From Delta-02 sp964513565 (GTDB taxonomy: Bacteria > Desulfobacterota > Syntrophorhabdia > Syntrophorhabdales > Syntrophorhabdaceae), in assembly GCA_964513565.1 (NCBI GenBank), contig CAZENE010000041.1, forward strand, positions 1 through 27,651: DNA of 27,651 nt, in the 5' to 3' direction. A model generated the notes under the pieces. The model did no database searches, had not been told where the DNA came from, and saw only the letters and a list, made by a program, of their open reading frames with translations. The position numbers were made by a program, and so were the translations under genes. Numbering within the stretch: position 1 is the stretch's first letter; each line of letters starts with the position of its first letter. Shown one piece after another: positions 14,502 through 22,692 of the stretch.

Positions 14502-16168
14502 TATCTTTTCTCTTTGATCGTATTGAGTTTTTGTTGGATTGAAGTCTTTCTCGATGCGTCCTTTTCGAGGGAAACCGATTTTTCATAATGCTGTACAGCC
14601 CTGACATAGTCATCCAAAGCGGAATATATATCGCCGAGATGCTCCTGGATCGTCGGGTCTTCAGGCATAAGGATGCTAGCCTTCCGGATCTCTTCCAATG
14701 CAGCCTTGAGATTTCCTTTCTTAAAATAAACCCATCCAAGACTGTCCATAATGTAGCCGTCTTCGGGGCGTTTCATGAGAGCTTTTTTGATCATCGATTC
14801 AGCCTCATCGAGTTGGACGCCTTTTTCCGCAAGTGAATAACCGATAAAATTAAGGGCGCTCGGAAAATCCGGATCTTTTGCCAGTATTTCGTTCATTATT
14901 GCCAGGGCTTTTTCGCTGTCACCTTTTTTTTCATATAGCATTCCGATCTGATAGACAACCTCCAGATTGTCAGGTTCGGCCTTTCTCGCTTCTTCGAGGA
15001 CCCTGATCCCGTTAACGTAATCATTCTTTTCCTCGTACAGCATAGAGATCAGTATGTATAGCTCGGGTTTTTTCGGTACTTCAGGAAGATACTGCGATAT
15101 CGCTCGTATGCCTTCGTCTATCGTGCCCGACTTGATGTATATCAGCGTCATCTGTTTGAGGGCAGTGAGAAATTCTTCGGATTTGTGATCGATCTTGTCG
15201 AGTTCTTCAAGGGCCTTCTTTATATCCCCCTTTTCCCGCCATGACATCGCGAGATACATCCTCACCGTATCGTCGTTCTTATTTGCGAGGGCTAGGTTGA
15301 ATTCCCTGATGGCGTCGTCGTACCTGTTTTTTTCATAATGCAGAAGACCTATGCGTACACGTACGGAGATATCATGGCGATCAAGATCGGAAAGTTTTTC
15401 AAACTGGACTATCGCCTTGTCATATTCCTTCTGCCTGATGAAGATGGTGGCCAGGCGGGAACGGGCCTTTTTGTCGGTAGGGTCATGCATGAGTATCGTC
15501 TGGTAATATTCGATCGCTTTATTGAGATCGCCCTCAATTTCATATATGGTGGCAACGTCGAGAAGAGCCGGGGAGAAATTTGACTTTATATCGAGCGATT
15601 TCAACAGGTATTGCTTTGCCTTTGAAAAATCCTTCTTTTCTCCATAGAGTCGGCCGATATAGTAGAGAGCTATGACATTATCTTCATCGTAGGCGAGTAT
15701 TTTTTCGTAAATCGAAATCGCAGACTCATAGTGTTTTTCCCCGATGTAGATGGCACCGAGATACATGTATGCTTCGGTGTCTTCCGGGTCAAGAGCGATG
15801 CATTTCTCGTAAAGGGCCTTGGCCTTGTATGTGACGCCTTTCGCCGCCTGGATCCCCGCCATGAACATAAGTCCGGTCCTGCTGTCGGGATCGATGGCCA
15901 TGGCCTCGTTAAGAAGCTCTTCCGCCGCGGCTATATCCCCTTTTTTTACATAAAGTGATGCGAGCGAGGTTCTGATCTCGGATGAGGCGGGATCTGCCTT
16001 TAGCGCCCTGTTGTAATACTCCAGGGCCTCACCGTAATCCCCGCGTGCGTCACTGATATAGCCGTGGAGAAAAAACCAGATCGAATCAGACAAAGTTGCA
16101 GCATTGAGCTGTGTTCCAATAAGCACCAAAACCGCAATGATTACAGCTTTAATTTTCATACTCTTCAT
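14501..16168 (-). CDS. Exported tetratricopeptide repeat protein
   Basis: 555 aa. A signal peptide (MKIKAVIIAVLVLIGTQLNA) leads into an array of about 14 TPR units that fills the rest of the protein, with the usual W/Y-G-F-A-P spacing. Examples are YGEALEYYNRALKADPAS, HYESAISIYEKILAYDEDN and DYVRAVQHYEKSV. TPR arrays bind partner proteins. In this position, directly coupled to a LolB-like lipoprotein, a periplasmic assembly or trafficking role is plausible. Met1 and Met4 are both possible starts. Large TPR proteins of this sort sit upstream of a DUF4292 lipoprotein in other delta-type genomes, as far as I recall. Confidence 0.88.
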   Translation of the reverse strand: MKSMKIKAVIIAVLVLIGTQLNAATLSDSIWFFLHGYISDARGDYGEALEYYNRALKADPASSEIRTSLASLYVKKGDIAAAEELLNEAMAIDPDSRTGLMFMAGIQAAKGVTYKAKALYEKCIALDPEDTEAYMYLGAIYIGEKHYESAISIYEKILAYDEDNVIALYYIGRLYGEKKDFSKAKQYLLKSLDIKSNFSPALLDVATIYEIEGDLNKAIEYYQTILMHDPTDKKARSRLATIFIRQKEYDKAIVQFEKLSDLDRHDISVRVRIGLLHYEKNRYDDAIREFNLALANKNDDTVRMYLAMSWREKGDIKKALEELDKIDHKSEEFLTALKQMTLIYIKSGTIDEGIRAISQYLPEVPKKPELYILISMLYEEKNDYVNGIRVLEEARKAEPDNLEVVYQIGMLYEKKGDSEKALAIMNEILAKDPDFPSALNFIGYSLAEKGVQLDEAESMIKKALMKRPEDGYIMDSLGWVYFKKGNLKAALEEIRKASILMPEDPTIQEHLGDIYSALDDYVRAVQHYEKSVSLEKDASRKTSIQQKLNTIKEKR

Positions 16169-16225
16169 ATTACCATAGAACTTTTATGAAATCTAACCCT
16201 AGAAGGCGATGGGGCCTGCAACGGC

Positions 16226-16855
16226 TTATTTGATAAGCCAGCCGATCCGGGACCATCGTATATATTGGAGCGCATTCATGGCGTTGGAGTCCCATGAGAA
16301 ATATATGATAAGGGCCTTGCCGACAAGATGATTCTTGTTCACATAACCCCAGTACCGGCTGTCGAGACTGTTGTCCCGGTTGTCCCCCATCACGAAATAA
16401 CTGTCTTTCGGAACGACAACGGGGCTCATATTATCCTTGTCAACGAAGGGAACGAAACCCTGCGAGGTCAAATTGGATTTGAAGCGTCCCCAGGGGTCCG
16501 CCATTTTTTTTCCGTTTATATAGACCAGCCTGTTCCTGATCTCGACCTTTTCACCTTCCGTGGCTATTACGCGCTTGATGTAATCCTTGCTCGGATCTTC
16601 CGGGTAACGAAAGACGATGATATCACCCCGGTCAGGCTTGCCGGTCGTAAAAAGGACGCTGTCCGTAAAAGGCATCTTGAGAACATAGCTCATCCTGTTG
16701 ACAAGCAGGTGATCGCCGACAAGAAGGGTGGGCTCCATCGAGCCCGAAGGTATCTTGTATGCCTGGATGACGAAGCTCCTGACAACAAGAGCTATAAGGG
16801 CGGCGATGAGAATAGACTCTACATATTCTCTCGTCTTGCTTTTCTTTTTGTTCAT
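16226..16855 (-). CDS. lepB: Signal peptidase I
   Basis: 209 aa. An N-terminal membrane anchor (ESILIAALIALVVRSFVI, 13-30) is followed by the S26 boxes: PSGSMEPTL with nucleophile S39, DYIKRVIA with general base K94, and VMGDNRDNSLDSRYWG. It cleaves signal peptides of exported proteins on the outer face of the inner membrane. The single anchor and length fit a typical bacterial enzyme. It lies between argS and the TPR gene in one operon, with gaps of 42 and 57 bases. Confidence 0.95.
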   Translation of the reverse strand: MNKKKSKTREYVESILIAALIALVVRSFVIQAYKIPSGSMEPTLLVGDHLLVNRMSYVLKMPFTDSVLFTTGKPDRGDIIVFRYPEDPSKDYIKRVIATEGEKVEIRNRLVYINGKKMADPWGRFKSNLTSQGFVPFVDKDNMSPVVVPKDSYFVMGDNRDNSLDSRYWGYVNKNHLVGKALIIYFSWDSNAMNALQYIRWSRIGWLIK

Positions 16856-16897
16856 CGATGCTCCTTCGTGATTCTTCCGCCCGGTAGCAATACCGTA

Positions 16898-18556
16898 TTA
16901 CATTTTCTCGGGTGCAGTCACGCCGATAAGGCCCAGACCATCCCTGATGACGTCGCGCAGCACTGCCAGCAATAAAAGGCGGGCGCGAACGAGCCCCGTC
17001 TCGTTTCCAAGCACCCGAGTCTTGTTGTAATAGCTGTGAAAGCGGCCGACAAGCTCTATCAAATAGAACGTCACCCGATGGGGTTCCAGGTTCCTGGCGC
17101 TTCCCTCGAGAACATTGCTATAACGCGTTATCCATCGGATGAGGTCGAGTTCCTCCTTGACCGTAAGGAGCGAGCAGTCGGCGTCATGCAGTTTTTCCGT
17201 ATCTATCCCTGATTCCCGTGCATTTCGGAAAATACTCTCAATTCTTGCGTGGGCATATTGAACGTAATAGACGGGATTTTCATTGGATGTCCGTTTTGCA
17301 AGATCGAGGTCAAATTCAAGATGGGCGTCACTCTTGCGCATGAGAAAAAAGAAGCGGCACGCGTCACGCCCGACCTCGTCCATCACGTCCCGCAAGGTGG
17401 TGAACTCACCGGAACGCGTAGACATCCCGACGGGCTTGCCGTCCTTGATCAATGTGACAAATTGAATAAGGAGGAACTTTAGGTCTTCCTTATTTCTTCC
17501 CAGTGCCTGCACTGACGCGCGAAGACGCGGAATGTAGCCATGATGATCGGACCCCCAGATATCGACCAGGACATCGAATGACCTCTTGTACTTATCGAGA
17601 TGATATGCAATATCCGACGTAAAATATGTCTTCTGTCCATCGGATTTTATCAGGACTCTGTCTTCATCCTTTTCATAGAGGCTCGTTTTGAACCACAAGG
17701 CCCCGTCGCGCTCGTAAGCGATCCCCCGTTCTTTGAGTATATGCAGGGTTTCGTCGACGATCCCCGATCCGTACAGTGTTGATTCAAGAAAATACCTGTC
17801 AAAAAAGACGCCGAAATCAGCGAGATCTCTCTGGATGCCGTCCATTATAAACGAACTCGCATATTGTGCAAGAAAATCCACTGCTTCTTCCTCGCCTGCG
17901 GGCACCGGGATCTTCTCGTTTACCACTTTGTGTGCGATCTTACGGACATAATCACCCTGGTAGAGGTCCGGTGGGTAATCCACCGTCTCGCCGGCGATCT
18001 CTTTGAACCTCAAGTACGTAGACCTGCCCAGTGTCCGTATCTGGCGGCCGGCGTCATTGATATAGTATTCTTTGCCGACATTATGACCAGTTTTTTTCAA
18101 GAGGTTTGCAAGCACATCACCGACCGCCGCCCCCCGGCCATGACCGATGTGCAAGGGGCCCGTGGGATTGGCGCTTACGAATTCAATAAGCACGTTCCGG
18201 GACGACCCTACATCAGGATAGAGACTTTGCATGCCTTCCGATGCGATGTTTTGAAGCAATTCCTGCCAGAGACTGTCCTTAAGGGAAAAATTTATGAACC
18301 CGGGACCGGCAACCGATACGGACTGGCAAAATTCGCTGGCCCGCATGGATTCGACAAGCTGCGCGGCAATATCTACAGGTTTCTTTTTAAGATGCGGGGC
18401 AAGCATAAAGGAGACATTCGTGGAATAGTCTCCAAACCCTTCCTCGCGCGGCGTCTCAATTATATAATTAAGCTTTACATCGGCAGGTATCAACCCGTCG
18501 GAACGGGCTTTTTCTATGCAATCATTTATTATCTTTGCTGGTATCGTCCTGAGCAT
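16898..18556 (-). CDS. argS: Arginyl-tRNA synthetase
   Basis: 552 aa, the normal length. The class I signature is HIGH at 136-139 in SANPTGPLHIGHGRGA. The KMSKS loop is the relaxed form usual for ArgS (GMSTRSGEFTTL). The C-terminal DALR anticodon-binding domain ends in LLLLAVLRDVIRDGLGLIGVTAPEKM. It charges tRNA-Arg and needs the tRNA for amino-acid activation. AAGAGG lies just upstream of ATG 18556. The start overlaps by 35 bases the end of the small Cys-rich gene, so the two are coupled. Confidence 0.96.
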   Translation of the reverse strand: MLRTIPAKIINDCIEKARSDGLIPADVKLNYIIETPREEGFGDYSTNVSFMLAPHLKKKPVDIAAQLVESMRASEFCQSVSVAGPGFINFSLKDSLWQELLQNIASEGMQSLYPDVGSSRNVLIEFVSANPTGPLHIGHGRGAAVGDVLANLLKKTGHNVGKEYYINDAGRQIRTLGRSTYLRFKEIAGETVDYPPDLYQGDYVRKIAHKVVNEKIPVPAGEEEAVDFLAQYASSFIMDGIQRDLADFGVFFDRYFLESTLYGSGIVDETLHILKERGIAYERDGALWFKTSLYEKDEDRVLIKSDGQKTYFTSDIAYHLDKYKRSFDVLVDIWGSDHHGYIPRLRASVQALGRNKEDLKFLLIQFVTLIKDGKPVGMSTRSGEFTTLRDVMDEVGRDACRFFFLMRKSDAHLEFDLDLAKRTSNENPVYYVQYAHARIESIFRNARESGIDTEKLHDADCSLLTVKEELDLIRWITRYSNVLEGSARNLEPHRVTFYLIELVGRFHSYYNKTRVLGNETGLVRARLLLLAVLRDVIRDGLGLIGVTAPEKM

Positions 18557-18692
18557 CCCTCTTGTCCTTTTTTATCTGAAGGTCCTTCGTGAAGTCAGGG
18601 CATCTCAGGGACACTTCTTTTCCATGGATAAATTTCTTTTTGCATTCTTCGCGCCACGCACATACTACGCAAAGAGCCGGTTCATCGCTCAC
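18522..18692 (-). CDS. Small 56-aa Cys-rich protein, GTG start, between nitrilase-like gene and argS
   Basis: This gene is easily missed because it starts with GTG (18692-18690). The GTG overlaps the nitrilase-like stop as GTGA, a classical 4-base coupling. The frame runs to TGA 18522-18524. The protein begins MSDEPALCVVCAWREEC and has C8, C11, C17 and C31 (C-x2-C-x5-C-x13-C), followed by PDFTKDLQ and a Lys/Asp-rich tail. The four Cys suggest a small metal-binding domain, probably zinc or iron. I recall similar short CxxC-CPDF proteins in delta-type genomes but no function. The overlaps with both neighbours and the ordered Cys pattern argue for a real gene. Confidence 0.75.
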   Translation of the reverse strand: MSDEPALCVVCAWREECKKKFIHGKEVSLRCPDFTKDLQIKKDKRDAQDDTSKDNK

Positions 18693-19504
18693 AGGTCCCC
18701 TCCGACAAGTTCACTGTATAGTTTGGGTTTTATGCCCTTGAGAATGGGCCATTCACGCCGGATGAGCTTGAGCCGGTCGAGGTCGACATCCGCGAGCAGG
18801 ACCGTATCGGACATGCCCGTGGGCCCGCCGAGAAGCTCGCCTTCCGGATTGGCGCAAAAGCTCATACCGTAAAAATCCTGGGCTTCTTCACTGCCCGCCC
18901 TGTTCACCCTCATGACATATATACCGTTGGTGATGGCATTCGATGAGATGACCGTCTGCCAGATATGCTGAGACTTGAATGCGCACGATGTCGGGGCGAA
19001 GATGATGTCCGCTCCTTTAAGCGCAAGGATGCGGGACCCTTCCGGGAAGAAATTGTCCCATGACATCTGTATCCCGAATTTACCATGCAGCGTTTCAAAT
19101 ACAGGAAGCCCTGTATCGCCCTGTGAAAAATAAAAATTTTCTTCCCACAAAGGGATATCCGTAATATTCAGTTTCCGGTATGTTCCCAGAGTGCGTTCAC
19201 CGTCAATAACGACAGCGGAATTGAAATATTTCCCGTCGCTCTTTTCAAAAAAGGGCAGAATAATTACCGTATCTGTGCCCTTGATCTGATCTTGAAATAA
19301 TCTTACCGTTTCGCCGGATGCCTCTTCCGCGAACTCAAACACAGCTTCGTCACGGTCTTTGGGGAACCAGTACTGATTGAACAGTTCCTGGAAACAGACT
19401 ATCTTCGCATTTTCATTAAGTGCGACGGCAAGAAGTTTAACCGCCGTGGCGATATTCTTCTCTTTATCAGGGGTGCACGCAAATTGTATTCCAGCTATCT
19501 TCAT
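18689..19504 (-). CDS. Nitrilase-superfamily protein with catalytic Cys replaced by Ser
   Basis: 271 aa, fitting the carbon-nitrogen hydrolase family, close in layout to N-carbamoylputrescine amidase and omega-amidase types. E40 (CFQELF) and K111 (TYRKLNI) of the Glu-Lys-Cys triad are in place. The nucleophile position, normally CWDQWFPE, reads SWDNFFPE with S148 (codon TCA). The rest of the fold is well kept (GADIIFAPTS, VNRAG, YGMSFCANPEGELLG). With Ser the usual thioester chemistry is unlikely, so it may be inactive, slow, or a binding or scaffold protein. It is the first gene of the seven-gene minus-strand operon. The start follows a long leader (see 19505-19741). Confidence 0.88.
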   Translation of the reverse strand: MKIAGIQFACTPDKEKNIATAVKLLAVALNENAKIVCFQELFNQYWFPKDRDEAVFEFAEEASGETVRLFQDQIKGTDTVIILPFFEKSDGKYFNSAVVIDGERTLGTYRKLNITDIPLWEENFYFSQGDTGLPVFETLHGKFGIQMSWDNFFPEGSRILALKGADIIFAPTSCAFKSQHIWQTVISSNAITNGIYVMRVNRAGSEEAQDFYGMSFCANPEGELLGGPTGMSDTVLLADVDLDRLKLIRREWPILKGIKPKLYSELVGGDL

Positions 19505-19741
19505 GGATCTTGTTTGACGGCCATTTTCAGTTTGTCTTCAGCCCGCGTCCGGTCGTAAGTAGTGAGTTTGTTTTTTATTTTTTATCTCCTTACGCCTTGT
19601 GTTAAGGCCGGACAGGCAGATAATACCATAAAACTGTCTGTCTGTGGCGCAAATCTCCTTAATGTTTCTGGTTTTCTACTTAATGCACAGAAAACTACCA
19701 GATGAAATTATTGTATGTCAAGTAAATTAAGGCAATATAAT
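19505..19741 (-). promoter_or_regulatory. Leader/promoter region of the minus-strand operon
   Basis: This spacer has no gene that I can support. On the minus strand, TGGTATTAT (19628-19620) is an extended -10 box. Downstream of it the leader can fold GCCTT/AAGGC (19594-19608), followed by an unused AAGGAGA. Upstream lies a second hairpin, 19669-19702, with arms CTGGTTTTCT and AGAAAACTACCAG (three-base bulge). The leader would be about 110 bases long. Confidence 0.35.
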
Positions 19742-19773
19742 GTGCCCGGAAAACGATCACGTTCTCCGGGCAC
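19742..19773 (-). terminator. Hairpin after the rubrerythrin gene
   Basis: The 14-bp stem GTGCCCGGAAAACG (19742-19755) with CGTTCTCCGGGCAC (19760-19773), one G-U, has a 4-base loop (ATCA). It begins 13 bases after the rubrerythrin stop on the minus strand. A run of seven Ts follows it on the plus strand, so on the minus strand the run is upstream A's. The stem itself is strong enough to block either direction. Confidence 0.65.
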
Positions 19774-19786
19774 GGCGATGTTTTTT

Positions 19787-20362
19787 TCAATAGTTTTCAG
19801 CCAGTAATTCGTAGTAAGCCTGCGGATGATCACACGCAGGGCATTTTCCTGGCGCTTCGGCGCCTTCATAAACATAACCGCAGTTCCTGCACCGCCACTT
19901 AGTCACGGAAGGCCGTTTAAAGACTGTGCCCGTCTCAATATTCTTCAAAAGCAGGCGATAGCGTTTCTCATGCTCCATTTCGACCCTGGCGATCTCGCGG
20001 AAAACATCGGCGATTTCATCGAATCCCTCCTCATCCGCGATCTTTGCCGCTTCGGGATACAGGACCGTATGTTCGTGATTTTCGCCCTCTGCGGCGGCTT
20101 TCAGGTTCTCAGCCGTGGTGCCTATCACACCGGCCGGGTACGACGCTGTCACTTCGACGTCCCCGCCCTCGAGAAATTTGAAGAAGCGCTTTGCATGTTC
20201 TTTCTCATTATCGGCTGTGTCAGAAAAAATGAAGGACATCTGCTCATAGCCCTCCTTCTTTGCCTGCGACGCGAAGTAGTTATATCTCATTCGCGCCTGT
20301 GATTCGCCTGCAAAGCTTGCCAGCAGATTTTTTTCGGTTCGGGTTCCTTTTAAGCCTTTCAT
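19787..20362 (-). CDS. rbr: Rubrerythrin
   Basis: 191 aa, the classical two-domain form. The ferritin-like diiron domain has the Glu/His ligand helices (FAGESQARMRYNYF, NEKEHAKRFFKF, ENHEHTVLYPEAAK, ARVEMEHEKRYRLLL). The C-terminal rubredoxin domain has CRNCGYVYEG and CPACDHPQAYY. It is a cytoplasmic peroxidase that removes hydrogen peroxide in anaerobes, taking electrons via rubredoxin or an NADH reductase. A strong GGGAGGAG site lies upstream of ATG 20362. It is a stand-alone gene with its own hairpin end, divergent from tatA. I saw no clear PerR box. Confidence 0.96.
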   Translation of the reverse strand: MKGLKGTRTEKNLLASFAGESQARMRYNYFASQAKKEGYEQMSFIFSDTADNEKEHAKRFFKFLEGGDVEVTASYPAGVIGTTAENLKAAAEGENHEHTVLYPEAAKIADEEGFDEIADVFREIARVEMEHEKRYRLLLKNIETGTVFKRPSVTKWRCRNCGYVYEGAEAPGKCPACDHPQAYYELLAENY

Positions 20363-20539
20363 AGAATCTCCTCCCTTGTGTTCTCACGATAAATCGGTTC
20401 AGATTAATACAGATGGAGGGATATAGTCAATCGGAAGAATATAGTTTCAACATGATTATCTCTATTACTTATTAACGGGCGATTGCCAATGGTCCTCGTC
20501 GTCCGCACGGTATAAATCCCTTTTAAGACCGCGTTTTTT

Positions 20540-20869
20540 ATGATAATTTATGCAACAATGTTCGGTATCGGCCTTCCGGAACTTATAGTGATCCTTATCG
20601 TGGCCTTACTCGTGGTGGGTCCAAAAAAACTGCCGGAACTGGCGCGTTCCCTCGGCAAGGCCCTCCATGACATCAGGTCGATGACCGAAAGCGTAAAGGA
20701 GTCGATTACCGGGAATTTGAATATCGGTCTTGAACCAGAACCGGATAAGGAGCCAAAAAGCGATCACGAACGGGAAGCCCGTGAAACGACTGAGACGGAC
20801 GGGCCCCACGCTCCCGATGGTTCGCCCGGGAAAATGAAGTCCGATCCACACGAGAATTTAAGGGGATAA
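20540..20869 (+). CDS. TatA/TatB-type twin-arginine translocase subunit
   Basis: 109 aa. An N-terminal membrane helix (LPELIVILIVALLVVG) is followed by the GPKKLPELARSLGKAL hinge and amphipathic helix, then a long charged, Pro-rich tail. Met7 (20558) gives the usual MFGIGLPEL start and is at least as likely as the upstream ATG 20540; neither has a strong ribosome site. With TatC 42 bases downstream it forms the folded-protein export channel in the inner membrane. The Pro/Glu/Asp-rich tail is somewhat TatB-like, so a TatA or TatB role cannot be separated here. Confidence 0.9.
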   Translation: MIIYATMFGIGLPELIVILIVALLVVGPKKLPELARSLGKALHDIRSMTESVKESITGNLNIGLEPEPDKEPKSDHEREARETTETDGPHAPDGSPGKMKSDPHENLRG

Positions 20870-20911
20870 ACTGGAGATGGACCGGGTGCCCGGCCTATCG
20901 CACGTCACTTT

Positions 20912-21667
20912 ATGGTCAAACAGGCCCAACCGGATGAGAAGCAACCTTTTGTCTCGCATCTTCAGGAATTAAGGCAGAGAATTATGCTCTGCCTGGCGAG
21001 CGTCGCAGTTGCGTTCCTGGCAACGTATTATTTTCGGGAAAGGGTCAATGTGTTCCTTCTCCTGCCCTTCAAAAAGGTAATGCCCGCCGGAAGCGGTTTT
21101 ATTTTTACCGGGGTCACCGAGGCCTTTATCACATATTTCAAGATATGGATCATTACTGCAGTGACAATTTCATCACCGGTCATCATATACCAGATATGGA
21201 TGTTTGTCTCCCCCGGTCTCTATGATAAGGAAAAAAAATACGTTTATCCCCTCATCATATGGGGGAGCTTCTTTTTCGCCGCGGGCGTGGCGTTCTGTTA
21301 TTACATCGTAATGCCTAACCTGTACAGCTTTTTTATAAGCTTCGGCTCGGATATGATAATGCCCATGCCTGACCTCAGGGAATATATAAGCCTGACACTC
21401 AAGCTTCTTGTCGTCTTCGGTTTTATTTTTGAGTTGCCGCTTGTTGCCTACTTTTTTGCCAAGGCGGGAATAGTCGATCACCGTTCCCTGGCTAAAAAAA
21501 GAAGATACGCGATTCTTGCCGCCTTTATTGTGAGTGCGGTTTTAACACCCCCGGATGTGGTAAGTCAGATACTGCTGGCCTTGCCCATATGGGGGCTTTA
21601 TGAATTGAGTGTGATCATAGCGCGTTATTTTGGGAAAAGAAAGGAGTTGGTCGATGAACAACCTTGA
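20912..21667 (+). CDS. tatC: Sec-independent protein translocase TatC
   Basis: 251 aa with the six-helix TatC pattern. The N-terminal cytoplasmic motif is PFVSHLQELRQRI. Later come VSPGLYDKEKKYVYPLI in the first cytoplasmic loop region and FGFIFELPLVAYFFAKAGIVD before the fifth helix. TatC recognises the twin-arginine signal of folded, often cofactor-bearing, proteins. It overlaps the next gene by 14 bases. Tat export would suit periplasmic molybdopterin or Fe-S enzymes, but the formate dehydrogenase here shows no twin-arginine signal and so is probably cytoplasmic. Confidence 0.96.
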   Translation: MVKQAQPDEKQPFVSHLQELRQRIMLCLASVAVAFLATYYFRERVNVFLLLPFKKVMPAGSGFIFTGVTEAFITYFKIWIITAVTISSPVIIYQIWMFVSPGLYDKEKKYVYPLIIWGSFFFAAGVAFCYYIVMPNLYSFFISFGSDMIMPMPDLREYISLTLKLLVVFGFIFELPLVAYFFAKAGIVDHRSLAKKRRYAILAAFIVSAVLTPPDVVSQILLALPIWGLYELSVIIARYFGKRKELVDEQP

Positions 21668-22649
21668 CATTGTTATACTTGCCGCAGGAAAAGGGGAGCG
21701 TATGGTCTCCCGGAAGCCAAAAGTGATGCATGAGATATTGGGCAAGCCTCTCGTGGGATATGTGATCGATGCCGCAAAAAGCCTCGATCCTTCCCGCCTC
21801 GTCGTGGTAACGGGATACAGCCGCGAATCGGTCGACGGCTTCGTTAAGGACAGGGGCGCGACAGTTGCCTTTCAAGCCGAGCAGAAAGGTACCGCGCACG
21901 CTCTGTCTTGTGCGCGGGATTCCCTGAGAGGAAACGACGTACTTGTCCTTCTTGGTGACGTCCCGCTCGTCCGGGGCGATATGCTTGAAGAATTCATTGA
22001 TTATTGCCGTGATGCCGGGTCGGTTGTTTTTCTGACAACCGATATCGATGACCCTACCGGTTACGGCAGGGTCCTGATGGACGGTGATGTAATAAGCGAC
22101 ATCCGGGAGCATTCGGATGCGAGCGAAACGGAAAAAAAGGTACGGACAATTAATACGGGAATATGCTATATCCCATTTCGGGATCTTGCGCTGATTGACC
22201 TTATCGGTGAGAACAACAAGAAGGGTGAACGTTATCTGACGGATATCTGCAAGGTTGGGAAGAATGCGGGGAGACCCGCAAAGGGTTATTTTTACCCACG
22301 GTCGGATGAGGTGCTCGGCATCAATACGCTCAAGGGGCTTCTTGAGGCAAGCATCATAATGCGCAGAAGGATCAATGAAGGCCACATGCTGAACGGCGTG
22401 ACCTTTCTGGGAGACGAAATATATGTAGGAACGGAGGTAACGATCGGCCGGGGAACCGTTATCCACCCGTCATGCCATATCATGGGTAAGTCGGTGATCG
22501 GTGAAGATGTATCGATCGGGCCCTGTTCAATGATCGTCGACTGTATTATTAATAATAAGGTAAACGTCCGAGGTTTTGTTTCAATTGAGGGGGTAGAGAC
22601 GAACGAGGGGGTTACGATAGGCCCTTTTGAGTCCCGTCTTGTGAAGTAG
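21654..22649 (+). CDS. glmU: GlmU-type GlcNAc-1-phosphate uridylyltransferase lacking the acetyltransferase domain
   Basis: 331 aa from ATG 21654 (AAGGAG 8 bases upstream); full GlmU is about 450-460. The N-terminal nucleotidyltransferase is intact: ILAAGKGERMVSRKPKV, QKGTAHALSCARD, LLGDVPLV, GYGRVL, NTGICYI and GERYLTDI. The left-handed beta-helix starts (GTVIHPSCHIMGKSVIGEDVSIGPCSMI) but stops at VTIGPFESRLVK, the point where GlmU continues RLRPGA. All acetyltransferase catalytic residues known from E. coli (such as R333, K351, H363) are therefore missing. It should make UDP-GlcNAc from GlcNAc-1-P but not acetylate GlcN-1-P. No beta-helix remnant follows in any frame before glmS, so the loss is not a fresh frameshift. 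Confidence 0.9.
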   Translation: MNNLDIVILAAGKGERMVSRKPKVMHEILGKPLVGYVIDAAKSLDPSRLVVVTGYSRESVDGFVKDRGATVAFQAEQKGTAHALSCARDSLRGNDVLVLLGDVPLVRGDMLEEFIDYCRDAGSVVFLTTDIDDPTGYGRVLMDGDVISDIREHSDASETEKKVRTINTGICYIPFRDLALIDLIGENNKKGERYLTDICKVGKNAGRPAKGYFYPRSDEVLGINTLKGLLEASIIMRRRINEGHMLNGVTFLGDEIYVGTEVTIGRGTVIHPSCHIMGKSVIGEDVSIGPCSMIVDCIINNKVNVRGFVSIEGVETNEGVTIGPFESRLVK

Positions 22650-22692
22650 GGGAAAGAGTATGTGTAAAGCTGCATAAGGGAGGAGACTTAGA

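Noticed and set aside
22650..22692. Remnant of the GlmU acetyltransferase domain after the stop
   Set aside because: No frame gives hexapeptide-repeat sequence in the 43 bases before glmS.
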